This document shows positions 36,796 through 45,254 of a DNA stretch of 64,000 nucleotides, in pieces; positions within the stretch are counted from its first letter, which is position 1; every line of letters begins with the position of its first letter. Source of the stretch: Pseudomonas sp. R5-89-07 (GTDB lineage Bacteria; Pseudomonadota; Gammaproteobacteria; Pseudomonadales; Pseudomonadaceae); the NCBI RefSeq assembly GCF_003851685.1, contig NZ_CP027727.1, forward strand, positions 992,001-1,056,000. The letters run 5' to 3'. Below the pieces are notes generated by a model, which was not told the origin of the DNA, ran no database searches, and saw nothing but the letters and a program-made list of their open reading frames with translations. The position numbers and the translations under genes were made by a program.

Positions 36796-37070
36796 TGGAG
36801 CTGAAGTGGACAAACAAAGCTTTATCCGACTTGGCTCGATTGTATGACTTTCTCTCTGTAGTGAACCGCCAAGCTGCCGCCCGCACCGTGCAGTCACTGT
36901 CCCAGGCGCCGAGTATATTGCTCAGTAATCCGCGTATCGGGGAAAGAATTGAAGAGTTTTCGCCGCGAGACGTAAGAAGAGTTTTGGTCGGCCATTACGA
37001 AATGCGCTACGAAATTCAACAGTCCACACTTTATGTTTTACGGTTATGGCACGTTCGCGAGGACCGCTGA
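36795..37070 (+). CDS. ParE/RelE-superfamily toxin
   Basis: A 91-residue toxin of the ParE/RelE fold: LKWTNKALSDLARLYDFLS at the N-terminus, NPRIGERIEEFSPRDVRRVL in the centre, YEMRYEIQQSTLYVLRLWHVREDR at the end. ParE members block gyrase and RelE members cut mRNA; sequence alone leans to ParE through the IGERI/YEMRYE pattern. Overlaps the antitoxin by one base. A terminator follows at 37091-37113. Confidence 0.87.
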   Translation: MELKWTNKALSDLARLYDFLSVVNRQAAARTVQSLSQAPSILLSNPRIGERIEEFSPRDVRRVLVGHYEMRYEIQQSTLYVLRLWHVREDR

Positions 37071-37090
37071 AACTTAGTAGCGCGCACAAA

Positions 37091-37113
37091 AAAGCCCATG
37101 ACAGGTCATGGGC
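37091..37113. terminator. Bidirectional terminator between toxin and speC
   Basis: AGCCCATGAC-AG-GTCATGGGCT stem with A and T runs on the two sides, suited to end both the toxin transcript and the convergent speC transcript. Confidence 0.85.
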
Positions 37114-37152
37114 TATTTCTTGCAGCTTGCAGCTTAAAACTTACCGCTGCTC

Positions 37153-38316
37153 TTAAACATAAAACGACTTCAACGGCGGAAACCCGTTGAACTCAACTGC
37201 GCTGTAGCTGGTGGTGTAGGCACCGGTCGACAGCCAGTATAAACGGTCACCAATCGCCAGGTTCAGCGGCAGGCCGTACTTGTAGTTTTCGTACATGATG
37301 TCGGCGCTGTCGCAAGTCGGGCCGGCGATGACCACTTCTTCCATCTCGCCTTTCTTCTCGGTCCAGATCGGGAACTTGATGGCTTCGTCCATGGTTTCGA
37401 TCAGGCCGGAGAACTTGCCCACATCCGTGTACACCCAGCGCTCGACGGCGGTGCGCGACTTACGCGCCACCAGCACCACTTCGCTGACCAGGATACCGGC
37501 GTTGGCGATCAGCGAACGGCCGGGTTCCAGGATGATTTCCGGCAGGTCGTCACCGAAGTCTTCCTTGAGGAAACGGATGATTTCTTCCGCGTAGGTTTCC
37601 AGGCTGTTGGTGCGGGTAATGTAGTTGGCCGGGAAGCCACCGCCCATGTTGATCAGCTTCAGGTGAATGCCGTCTTCTTCCTTCAGGCGCTCGAAGATCA
37701 CTTTGACCTTGGCGATGGCCGCGTCCCACACGCTGATGTCGCGCTGCTGGGAGCCCACGTGGAACGAGATGCCGTAAGGCACCAGGCCCAGGTCACGGGC
37801 GAGGATCAGCAGGTCCATGGCCATGTCGGTCTGGCAGCCGAACTTGCGCGACAAAGGCCAGTCAGCCGTGGTCGAGCCTTCGGTGAGGATGCGCACATAG
37901 ACTTTCGAGCCCGGCGCGGCCTTGGCGATGTTGCGCAGGTCGGCTTCGGAGTCGGTGGAGAACAGGCGCACGCCTTTCTCATAGAAGTAGCGGATGTCCT
38001 TGGACTTCTTGATGGTGTTGCCGTAGCTGATACGGTCGGCGCTGACGCCGCGGTCCATGACCTTGTCCAGCTCGTAGATCGATGCGATGTCGAAGCTCGA
38101 ACCCTTGTCTTTCAACAGGTCGATGATCTCGACGGCCGGGTTGGCCTTGACCGCGTAATACACCTTGGCGAATTCGAAACCGGCGCGCAGGTCGTCGTAG
38201 GCCTGGCTGATCATCGCGGTGTCGATCACCACGAACGGGGTTTCCTGTTTGTCGGCGAACGCCTTCATTTTGTCAAACGTGGCGCGCGCGAAATAGTCTT
38301 CGACGTTGATCGACAT
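37153..38316 (-). CDS. speC: Ornithine/lysine decarboxylase, fold III PLP enzyme
   Basis: A 387-residue eukaryotic-type decarboxylase making putrescine (or cadaverine). The PLP lysine is in KVYYAVKANPAVEI; HVGSQQRD and NMGGGFPANY bind the cofactor; GPTCDSADIM carries the active-site cysteine and aspartate. The ATG at 38314-38316 has AGGAGTT upstream. The frame is open a further 31 codons, but that part has no ribosome site and lies in the leader. Named by position (PA4519 equivalent) and family. Confidence 0.9.
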   Translation of the reverse strand: MSINVEDYFARATFDKMKAFADKQETPFVVIDTAMISQAYDDLRAGFEFAKVYYAVKANPAVEIIDLLKDKGSSFDIASIYELDKVMDRGVSADRISYGNTIKKSKDIRYFYEKGVRLFSTDSEADLRNIAKAAPGSKVYVRILTEGSTTADWPLSRKFGCQTDMAMDLLILARDLGLVPYGISFHVGSQQRDISVWDAAIAKVKVIFERLKEEDGIHLKLINMGGGFPANYITRTNSLETYAEEIIRFLKEDFGDDLPEIILEPGRSLIANAGILVSEVVLVARKSRTAVERWVYTDVGKFSGLIETMDEAIKFPIWTEKKGEMEEVVIAGPTCDSADIMYENYKYGLPLNLAIGDRLYWLSTGAYTTSYSAVEFNGFPPLKSFYV

Positions 38317-38420
38317 GCTGGGAACTCCTAAGGGCAAACTGTAGTAATCAATGGGTGCAACTGAACGTCCTCCGTATCCCCACTTTGGTTCGCCTACTTC
38401 CCAAGGCATGTCGCCGAAAG

Positions 38421-38454
38421 CAAAAAGGCCATGGGCTACGCTGCCCTTGGCCTT
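38421..38454 (-). terminator. Terminator-like hairpin in the speC leader
   Basis: On the minus strand AAGGCCAAGGGC and GCCCATGGCCTT pair 11 of 12 bases around a 6-base loop, followed by TTTTGC. It lies about 105 bases before speC and downstream of a plausible promoter, so it may be an attenuator. Alternatively it stops read-through from the transporter operon ending at 38790. Confidence 0.7.
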
Positions 38455-38515
38455 GCTGTCTCGTCGTCAGTACTTGAGCCGGATGGATCGTTTCCAGCAT
38501 GGACGTTCGGCGCGA

Positions 38516-38544
38516 ACTTTAGGGCTTGACGGGCGTGGGATCAA
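38516..38544 (-). promoter_or_regulatory. Candidate speC promoter
   Basis: On the minus strand TTGATC and TAAAGT are separated by exactly 17 bases (each 4 of 6 to the sigma-70 consensus). It would give a leader of about 190 bases containing the hairpin. The rest of the 38317-38789 gap holds only the REPIN. Confidence 0.45.
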
Positions 38545-38679
38545 CTAAAAATGTCGCGTTTTTGCACGCGTTCGTCGCGCAGCCGCGTGCAGCTCCTTAT
38601 GTAACCGACCGGTGTGACGGATTGATGTTCCCCGCAGAAGGGAAATTGAGGGTGCCTGTCTGATTCACCACAGGGCAAA

Positions 38680-38767
38680 TGTGGGAGGGGGCTTGCTCCC
38701 GATAGCGGTGTGTCAGCCAAACTTCAGTGACTGACCCGCCGCAATCGGGAGCAAGCCCCCTCCCACA
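38680..38767. repeat. REPIN, TGTGGGAGGGGGC family, long form, copy 1
   Basis: 88-base doublet: outer arms equal to the compact palindrome arms, inner arms CTCCCGAT and ATCGGGAG, middle with GTGTGTCAG. The partner at 62516-62604 has the same layout. It lies just after the osmoprotectant operon. Confidence 0.9.
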
Positions 38768-38789
38768 TTTTCAGCTGTGTTGTGTCAGG

Positions 38790-39947
38790 TCAGGCCAGGG
38801 CGGTCTCGGCCGGGGAGACGATACTGGTCTTGCCCCCACGCGACTTGCCGGAGCTCAAATACTCGGCAATCGACTCCTGGGTCACTTCACCCAGGAACAC
38901 TCGCTCGGCATCCATCACCGGCAACCACGAACGGTTGAACTCGTACATGCGCGACAGCAGGATGCGCAGGTGCTCGTCATACGCCGCCGTGGCGTTGAAC
39001 TCACGCAGATACTGGCCGCAGGTACCGGTCTGACGGTGCAAGTCGCGACGGCGTACATAGCCTAGCGCCTTGTTCTCGGCGCAGGTGACCACCACATAGC
39101 GGCGGTCGTGCTCGTCCATCAGCTCCAGCGCATCGGCCACCGGCGTTTCCGGGCTCACCGACGGCGCGTTGTCTGCCGCATCTTCAGCCTTCACCAGCAG
39201 CAGACGCTTGAGGGTGCTGTCCTGGCCGACGAAGTTGCTCACAAACTCATCCGCCGGGTGCGCCAGCAGCGTATCAGGATGGTCGATCTGCAGCAGCTTG
39301 CCGGCGCGGAAGATCGCAATCTTGTCGCCCAGCTTGATGGCCTCGTCGATGTCGTGGCTGACCATGATCACGGTCTTGTTCAACGCCCGTTGCATCTCGA
39401 AGAACTCGTTCTGGATCATTTCACGGTTGATCGGGTCGACCGCGCCGAACGGTTCGTCCATCAGCAGCAATGGCGCATCAGCCGCCAGGGCGCGGATCAC
39501 GCCGATGCGCTGTTGCTGGCCACCCGACAATTCACGCGGATAGCGGTGCAGGTACTGCTTGGGCTCCAGCTTGATCATGCTCATCAGTTCACGGGCACGG
39601 TCGTGGCATTTCTGCTTGTCCCAGCCGAGCAGCTTGGGCACCACCACGATGTTTTCTTCGATGGTCATGTTCGGGAACAGGCCGATCTGCTGGATCACAT
39701 AGCCGATATTGCGACGCAGGGTCACTTCGTCGAGGTCGGTGGTGTCTTCGCCGTTGATCAGGATCTTGCCCGAGCTGGGCTTGATCAGGCGGTTGATCAT
39801 TTTCAGCGTCGTACTCTTGCCGCAGCCCGAAGGACCGAGGAATACGCAAATTTCGCCTTCGTTGACGGTCAGGCTTACATCGTTGACGGCGGTAACAGTC
39901 TTGCCGTTGCTTTGAAAAGTCTTGGACAGGTTTTGAAGTTCGATCAT
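38790..39947 (-). CDS. Osmoprotectant (betaine/choline/carnitine) ABC transporter ATPase with CBS domains
   Basis: A 385-residue ATPase: Walker A FLGPSGCGKST, signature LSGGQQQRIGVIRAL, Walker B PLLLMDEPFGAVD. Residues about 270-375 form two CBS repeats (VSPETPVADALELMDEHDRRY and the WLPVMDAERVFLGEVTQ part), which sense ionic strength in OpuA-type systems. The start overlaps the upstream permease by ATGA. Last gene of the four-gene operon. Confidence 0.92.
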   Translation of the reverse strand: MIELQNLSKTFQSNGKTVTAVNDVSLTVNEGEICVFLGPSGCGKSTTLKMINRLIKPSSGKILINGEDTTDLDEVTLRRNIGYVIQQIGLFPNMTIEENIVVVPKLLGWDKQKCHDRARELMSMIKLEPKQYLHRYPRELSGGQQQRIGVIRALAADAPLLLMDEPFGAVDPINREMIQNEFFEMQRALNKTVIMVSHDIDEAIKLGDKIAIFRAGKLLQIDHPDTLLAHPADEFVSNFVGQDSTLKRLLLVKAEDAADNAPSVSPETPVADALELMDEHDRRYVVVTCAENKALGYVRRRDLHRQTGTCGQYLREFNATAAYDEHLRILLSRMYEFNRSWLPVMDAERVFLGEVTQESIAEYLSSGKSRGGKTSIVSPAETALA

Positions 39948-40597
39948 TTGAGCAATCCTTTTGGAGTCAGCGAGCGTTGCAGCCATTGCAGGAGCAGGTC
40001 GGCGAAGATGGCCAGGAGACTGACCAGCACGGCGCCGACGATCAGCATCGACATGTCGCTGCGGCTGATGGAAGCCAGAATAAGTACACCCATGCCACCA
40101 GCGCCGATGGTGGCGGCGATGGTCATCACACCGATGTTCATCACTACCGCAGTGCGCACGCCGGCGAGGATCACCGGCACCGCAATCGGCAGTTCCACCA
40201 TGCGCAGGCGCTGGCCAAAGGTCATGCCGATGCCTTTGGCGGCCTCGCGAATGCCCGGTTCGACACCGGTGAGCGCCAGGTAGGTGTTACGCATGATCGG
40301 CAACAGCGAGTAGAGGAACACGGCGGTGATCGCCGGCATCGGCCCCAGGCCCTGGCCGAACTTGGAATAGAACGGCAGCAGCAGGCCGAACAGTGCGATG
40401 GACGGTACGGTCAGCAGCACCGTGGCACTGGCCTGCAGCGGGCCGGCCAGGGTGGGGAAGCGCGTCATCAGGATGCCCAGGGGCACGCCGATCAGGATCG
40501 CGAGGATAACCGCGATGCCAACCAGGGTGATGTGCTGCCAGGTCAGGTGCAGGACCTGGGCCCAATCAAGGTGGGAAAAGGCGTTCAAAAATTCCAT
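39944..40597 (-). CDS. Osmoprotectant ABC transporter permease
   Basis: A 217-residue inner-membrane protein with about six spans (ITLVGIAVILAILIGVPLGIL; VLLTVPSIALFGLLLPFYS). It carries the coupling loop GIREAAKGIGMTFGQRLRMVELP. OpuBB/OsmW family, pairing with the permease at 41525-42241 as a heterodimer. Confidence 0.92.
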   Translation of the reverse strand: MEFLNAFSHLDWAQVLHLTWQHITLVGIAVILAILIGVPLGILMTRFPTLAGPLQASATVLLTVPSIALFGLLLPFYSKFGQGLGPMPAITAVFLYSLLPIMRNTYLALTGVEPGIREAAKGIGMTFGQRLRMVELPIAVPVILAGVRTAVVMNIGVMTIAATIGAGGMGVLILASISRSDMSMLIVGAVLVSLLAIFADLLLQWLQRSLTPKGLLK

Positions 40598-40608
40598 GTC
40601 TTTTCCTC

Positions 40609-41505
40609 TTATTGATTGATCGGATGCTGGCGCAGGAAATCTGCGGCAACAGCGGACGGGCTTTCATGGCCAACGTCGACCCGCGCATTCAGCTGGCGCA
40701 TGGTTTCGTCATCGAACAGCGCGGCCAGCGGCTTGAGCTCGGCGGCCAGTTGCGGGTGCTGGTCGAGGTATTCCTTGCGGATCACCGGGGCGGCGGTGTA
40801 GTCCGGGAAGTAGTGCTTGTCGTCCTCCAGCAGCTTCAATTTGAAGGCGTTCAGGCGACCGTCGGTGGTGTAGACCAAACCGGCAAACACTTGGCCATTG
40901 CGCAGCGCGGTGTAGACCAGCCCGGCGTCCATCTGCCGGGTGTTGTTGCGCGTGAGGTTCATGTCGTACAGCTTGACCATGCCGGCCAGGCCGTCGGAGC
41001 GGTTGGCGAACTCGGTGTCCAGGGCGACCAGGCGGTGTTCCTTAGTGTCTGCGGCCATGGCGCGGGTGAGGTCACTGATGCTGTTGATCTCGGGATGTTC
41101 CTGCGCGACTTTCTCCGGCAACGCCAGGGCGTAGGTGTTGCTGAAGCGCGACGGCGACAGCCAGACCAGGCCTTTTTTCGCGTCGAGTTCCTTCACCCGT
41201 GCGTAGGACTGGGCGCTGTCGAGTTTCTCGTCGATGTGGTTGTACGCCACCAGCGACACGCCGGTGTATTCCCAGATCAGGTCCAACTGGCCGCTTTCCT
41301 GGGCGCTGCGCGCCAGGTTACTGCCCAGGCCACCGGTCACCTGGGCGTCGTAGCCCTTGGTGCGCAGGTACTGGGAGGTGATTTCGGCCAGCAGGGTCTG
41401 TTCGGTGAACACCCGGGCGCCGATGCGGATCAGGGGTTTTTCAGCGGCTTGCGCAATACCTGCAAACAGCAGGACGCAGCCGAGTACCAAGCTTAGTTTT
41501 TTCAT
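40609..41505 (-). CDS. Osmoprotectant ABC transporter substrate-binding protein
   Basis: A 298-residue periplasmic protein with a signal peptide (KLSLVLGCVLLFAGIAQA) and the OpuAC/OpuBC fold (IRIGARVFTEQTLLAEITSQ; LIWEYTGVSLVAYNHID). Aromatic-rich patches are expected to bind quaternary amines; the exact ligand cannot be told. Between the two permease genes. Confidence 0.9.
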   Translation of the reverse strand: MKKLSLVLGCVLLFAGIAQAAEKPLIRIGARVFTEQTLLAEITSQYLRTKGYDAQVTGGLGSNLARSAQESGQLDLIWEYTGVSLVAYNHIDEKLDSAQSYARVKELDAKKGLVWLSPSRFSNTYALALPEKVAQEHPEINSISDLTRAMAADTKEHRLVALDTEFANRSDGLAGMVKLYDMNLTRNNTRQMDAGLVYTALRNGQVFAGLVYTTDGRLNAFKLKLLEDDKHYFPDYTAAPVIRKEYLDQHPQLAAELKPLAALFDDETMRQLNARVDVGHESPSAVAADFLRQHPINQ

Positions 41506-41524
41506 GTCGATTCCTTACCAGGCC

Positions 41525-42241
41525 TTAAGACGGGCGCAACCCGCGTTCCAGCCAGAGGCGGCTGGCCAGGGTCACCAGGCCATCGAGCAGCAGTGCCAGC
41601 AGTGCGGTGCACGCGGCGCCGAGCAGCAGTTGCGGCTGATTGTTCAGGGCGATGCCGGGGAAGATCAGGCTGCCGAGGCTGTTGGCGCCGATCAGGAATG
41701 CCAGCGGCGCGGTACCGACGTTGATCGCCAGGGCCACACGCACGCCACCGATAATGATCGGCACGGCGTTGGGCAACTCCACGCGAAACAGCACCTGGCG
41801 CGGCGTCATGCCAATGCCGGTGGCGGCTTCCTTGAGTGAGCCCTGCACATTTTTCAGGCCCTCGTAGGTGTTACGCACGATGGGCAGGAGGGAGGCGAGG
41901 AACAGCGCGAAGATCGCCGGGCCGCTGCCGATGCCGAGGACGCCGAGGGCGATGGCCAGTACGGCCAGGGGAGGGACGGTGTTGCCGATATTGAAGATCT
42001 GCATGAAACGTTCTGCGCGCCCGACCATGTTCGGTCGGCTGAGCAGGATGCCAGCGGGGAGGCCCACAATCAGGGCGGCCAGCATGGACACTAAAACCAG
42101 AATCAGATGAGCTTGCAGGTAAAACAACAAATCGTCGCGGTACAGTTCGATCGTGTTGATGCCGATCCAGTGGACCAGCAGGGCCAGGAGCGCGACGACA
42201 ACCGCGCCTCCTATCAGCCCTTTGCCATAGCGAATAGCCAC
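41525..42241 (-). CDS. Osmoprotectant ABC transporter permease (first gene)
   Basis: A 238-residue membrane protein with a similar coupling loop (GSLKEAATGIGMTPRQVLFRVE). I place the start at GTG 42239-42241, eight bases after AAGGAGT; the ATG 12 codons earlier lacks such a site. First gene of the operon, so its promoter should lie in the 42242-42572 gap shared with prfC. Confidence 0.88.
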   Translation of the reverse strand: MAIRYGKGLIGGAVVVALLALLVHWIGINTIELYRDDLLFYLQAHLILVLVSMLAALIVGLPAGILLSRPNMVGRAERFMQIFNIGNTVPPLAVLAIALGVLGIGSGPAIFALFLASLLPIVRNTYEGLKNVQGSLKEAATGIGMTPRQVLFRVELPNAVPIIIGGVRVALAINVGTAPLAFLIGANSLGSLIFPGIALNNQPQLLLGAACTALLALLLDGLVTLASRLWLERGLRPS

Positions 42242-42528
42242 AGGCGGACTCCTTTTTTCTTTTGTCGGCGAACACATTTCCGAGCGGCAATGCCATTACT
42301 GGCTGTCGGCAATGAGTTCGCGAAAAGCAGCTCGCCGATACTGGCAAATGCAGTATGCGATCGAGCCATGAGCGCAGCCTCGTCAGGCTAACTTGCTGAT
42401 TTTTCAGCCCCTGTTCCGAGTGCGTTAGCAGGGGAGTGGACGTCTCTACCTTTTAAAAGGTTCCACACTTGGCACTATTTAGCCACCCCCAATCGGGTGA
42501 ACGGTGGTCCGGCGCCTGGGGTTTGCGC

Positions 42529-42534
42529 TATACT
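42529..42534 (+). promoter_or_regulatory. Possible -10 element of prfC
   Basis: TATACT, 39 bases before the prfC start; no convincing -35 at the right spacing. The rest of 42242-42572 shows AT-rich stretches (CTTTTAAAAGG palindrome near 42450) but no gene. Confidence 0.3.
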
Positions 42535-42572
42535 CGCCGCCCTTTTTTGACTCACCTGCCAGGCGATTTCCC

Positions 42573-44156
42573 ATGACCCACCAGGCCGCCGAAGTCGCGA
42601 AACGCCGCACTTTCGCCATTATTTCCCACCCCGATGCCGGTAAAACCACCATCACCGAAAAGCTCCTGCTGATGGGCAAGGCAATCGCGGTGGCCGGCAC
42701 GGTGAAGTCCCGCAAATCCGACCGCCATGCCACGTCCGACTGGATGGAGATGGAGAAGCAACGGGGTATTTCCATTACCACGTCGGTCATGCAGTTCCCG
42801 TATCGCGACCACATGATCAACCTGCTCGATACCCCGGGCCACGAAGACTTCTCCGAAGACACCTACCGCACCCTGACCGCGGTGGACTCGGCGTTGATGG
42901 TCCTGGACGGCGGTAAAGGCGTCGAGCCACGCACAATCGCGCTGATGGACGTGTGCCGTCTGCGCGACACGCCGATTGTCAGCTTCATCAACAAACTCGA
43001 CCGCGATATCCGCGACCCCATCGAGCTGCTGGATGAAATCGAAGCCGTCCTGAAGATCAAGGCCGCGCCGATTACCTGGCCGATTGGTTGCTACCGCGAC
43101 TTCAAGGGCGTGTACCACCTGGCCGATGACTACATCATTGTCTACACCGCCGGCCACGGCCATGAACGCACCGATGTGAAAATCATCGAAAAGCTCGACT
43201 CCGACGAAGCGCGTGCGCACCTGGGCGACGAGTACGACCGTTTTGTCGATCAGCTGGAACTGGTGCAGGGCGCCTGCCATGAGTTCAATCAGCAGGAATT
43301 CCTCGACGGCCAGTTGACTCCAGTGTTCTTCGGGACGGCCCTGGGCAACTTCGGTGTCGATCACGTACTCGACGCCGTCGTGAACTGGGCGCCAAAGCCC
43401 CTTGCCCGCGTTGCCAACGAGCGCACCGTCGAACCGGTTGAAGAGAAATTCACCGGCTTTGTGTTCAAGATCCAGGCGAACATGGACCCCAAGCACCGCG
43501 ACCGCATCGCCTTCATGCGTATCTGCTCAGGCCGTTACGAAAAAGGCATGAAGATGCGCCACGTGCGCACCGGCAAGGACGTACGCATCGGCGATGCCCT
43601 GACGTTCTTCTCCTCCGAGCGTGAACAGCTCGAAGAAGCCTACGCCGGCGACATCATCGGCCTGCACAACCACGGCACCATCCAGATCGGCGACACCTTC
43701 ACCGAAGGCGAAGCGCTGGGCTTCACCGGTATCCCGCACTTCGCCCCGGAACTGTTCCGCCGCGTACGCCTGCGCGACCCGCTCAAATCCAAGCAACTGC
43801 GCCAGGGCTTGCAGCAATTGGCGGAAGAGGGCGCCACCCAGGTGTTCTTCCCCGAGCGCAGCAACGACATCATCCTCGGCGCCGTGGGTGTGCTGCAGTT
43901 CGACGTGGTCGCCAGCCGCTTGAAGGAAGAATACAAAGTGGAGTGCTCCTACGAGCCGATCACCGTGTATTCGGCGCGCTGGATCGATTGCAGCGATAAG
44001 AAGAAACTGGAAGAGTTCTCCAACAAGGCCGTGGAAAACCTGGCGGTGGACGGCGGTGGACACCTGACCTACCTGGCGCCGACGCGGGTCAACCTGGCGC
44101 TGATGGAAGAGCGCTGGCCGGACGTGAAATTCCGGGCGACGCGTGAGCACCATTAA
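42573..44156 (+). CDS. prfC: Peptide chain release factor 3
   Basis: A 527-residue GTPase that removes RF1/RF2 from ribosomes after termination. G1 [17 protein letters not shown]3 [12 protein letters not shown] and G4 NKLDRD are all present, with the RF3 domains II and III after ([17 protein letters not shown]). Length equals E. coli RF3 (529). The start is chosen at [14 protein letters not shown] (42573). Terminator at 44176-44205. Confidence 0.97.
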   Translation: MTHQAAEVAKRRTFAIISHPDAGKTTITEKLLLMGKAIAVAGTVKSRKSDRHATSDWMEMEKQRGISITTSVMQFPYRDHMINLLDTPGHEDFSEDTYRTLTAVDSALMVLDGGKGVEPRTIALMDVCRLRDTPIVSFINKLDRDIRDPIELLDEIEAVLKIKAAPITWPIGCYRDFKGVYHLADDYIIVYTAGHGHERTDVKIIEKLDSDEARAHLGDEYDRFVDQLELVQGACHEFNQQEFLDGQLTPVFFGTALGNFGVDHVLDAVVNWAPKPLARVANERTVEPVEEKFTGFVFKIQANMDPKHRDRIAFMRICSGRYEKGMKMRHVRTGKDVRIGDALTFFSSEREQLEEAYAGDIIGLHNHGTIQIGDTFTEGEALGFTGIPHFAPELFRRVRLRDPLKSKQLRQGLQQLAEEGATQVFFPERSNDIILGAVGVLQFDVVASRLKEEYKVECSYEPITVYSARWIDCSDKKKLEEFSNKAVENLAVDGGGHLTYLAPTRVNLALMEERWPDVKFRATREHH

Positions 44157-44175
44157 GGGCTGAGCGGTAAAGAAC

Positions 44176-44205
44176 AGGGCGAAGCTGTGATGGCTTCGCC
44201 CTTTT
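44176..44205 (+). terminator. Terminator after prfC
   Basis: AGGGCGAAGC-TGTGATG-GCTTCGCCCT followed by TTTT. Confidence 0.9.
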
Positions 44206-44228
44206 TCATGCCCGCTGCAGTCCCAAAT

Positions 44229-44370
44229 GTGGGAGGTGGCTCAATGTAGGAGCGAGCTTGCTCGCGAAAAACGTCCAGGCAACGCGTTCATTCTGGATAA
44301 ACGCGGGGGCCCTGAGTTCTTCGCGAGCAAGCTCGCTCCTACATTATTGAGGGCTTGCCCCCTCCCACAT
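44229..44370. repeat. REP palindrome split by another element
   Basis: The left arm TGTGGGAGGTGGCT (44229-44242) and the right part GGGCTTGCCCCCTCCCACA (to 44369) together rebuild the compact palindrome seen at 5376, but 108 bases lie between. That insert is a whole REPIN of the other family (44245-44343) with short flanks. GGCT occurs on both sides of the insert. Confidence 0.75.
44245..44343. repeat. REPIN, GTAGGAGCGAGC family, copy 3 (nested)
   Basis: 99-base doublet with near-identical arms to the copies at 12900 and 29703. It sits inside the split palindrome 44229-44370. Confidence 0.92.
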
Positions 44371-44451
44371 TTGGATCTTCATAACGCCATGAATTGGCGA
44401 GAACCCTGCTTCGGGTCTAGCGTTTACCCACCGACTGTAAAGGAGACTGCC

Positions 44452-44697
44452 GTGCGAAATGCTCAAAGTGCCATCACCCTGGTGCTGCTGGCCGCCCTGG
44501 GGCTGACAAGCTTTCCGGTATGGGCCGACGCCGGAGCGCCCCAGTGGAAAGACACCGGTCCGGTCACCAAGAAAAAGCAGAACGAGGTCAACTCGGGCAG
44601 CTGGCAACCCCAGCCCCAGCCCACAGATGTCAAAGACCCGGAAAACCCCATCAACGAAGGGGAAGACAGTGTGACCTTCGACGACGGCGAGACCTGA
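44452..44697 (+). CDS. Small exported acidic protein
   Basis: An 81-residue protein with a signal peptide (AITLVLLAALGLTSFPVWADA, cut after ADA) and a short hydrophilic mature part ending DPENPINEGEDSVTFDDGET. The GTG start (44452) follows AAGGAGA. No family recognised. A second small acidic exported protein follows at 44793; both are preceded by a similar 16-base motif. Likely periplasmic; role unknown. Confidence 0.7.
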   Translation: MRNAQSAITLVLLAALGLTSFPVWADAGAPQWKDTGPVTKKKQNEVNSGSWQPQPQPTDVKDPENPINEGEDSVTFDDGET

Positions 44698-44792
44698 TAC
44701 CTGGCAAGAACGGCACATTCGGACTAGCTTTCATTCTGGCGACGGTAACCGCCGTCGTGAGGGGTTCACCTACTGACTGGACGGAATCGACC

Positions 44793-45050
44793 ATGAGTAT
44801 TTTTCAACGCGTGGTGTTGTTGATCAAGGTGCTGGTGCTGTTGTCCATGGGGATGTCGACAGCCTGGGCGCAGAACCCGGTGCAGGGCGCAGCGGTTGCG
44901 CAGGGTGCCCAGAGCACGCACTTGCAGTTGGCCAAGTCCGAGGCAGAGCCTGGCGATCAGGGCCAGGGCGGCAGCGAAGATGACGATGACTCGACGACCG
45001 ACGAGCCGGACAGCGACACTCCGGAAGATGAAGGCGACAGCCAGACGTAA
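44793..45050 (+). CDS. Small exported highly acidic protein
   Basis: An 85-residue protein with a signal peptide (VVLLIKVLVLLSMGMSTAWA, cut after AWA). The C-terminal half is almost all D, E, S, T and G (SEDDDDSTTDEPDSDTPEDE), a composition fit for cation binding or disorder. No family recognised. It starts 95 bases after the 81-residue gene and ends before a strong hairpin (45066-45109), so the two may form a unit. Confidence 0.68.
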   Translation: MSIFQRVVLLIKVLVLLSMGMSTAWAQNPVQGAAVAQGAQSTHLQLAKSEAEPGDQGQGGSEDDDDSTTDEPDSDTPEDEGDSQT

Positions 45051-45065
45051 ACCCTGCGCAAAAAG

Positions 45066-45109
45066 AAGCCCCTCCCGCCCGGCTGATGCGCAACCGGGCG
45101 GGAAGGGCT
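45066..45109 (+). terminator. Strong hairpin after the acidic exported protein
   Basis: AGCCCCTCCCGCCCGG and CCGGGCGGGAAGGGCT pair around a 12-base loop; only a weak T-rich stretch follows. Confidence 0.65.
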
Positions 45110-45138
45110 GTAAAACTCATTTACACCGCAGGCCCCCC

Positions 45139-45237
45139 TGTAGGAGCGAGCTTGCTCGCGAAGAACGCACGGGCAACGCGTAAAACCGGATGCCTGCGTT
45201 ATCGTTGGCGCTTTTCGCGAGCAAGCCCGCTCCTACA
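45139..45237. repeat. REPIN, GTAGGAGCGAGC family, copy 4
   Basis: 99-base doublet; the right arm has one change (GAGCAAGCCCGCTCCTAC). It lies at the 3' end of the dpp operon. Confidence 0.9.
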
Positions 45238-45254
45238 GGGGCAATCGTCTCGCC

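Noticed and set aside
44229..45237. CRISPR array from clustered repeats
   Set aside because: Repeats are inverted pairs of REPINs, not direct repeats with regular spacers; no cas genes.
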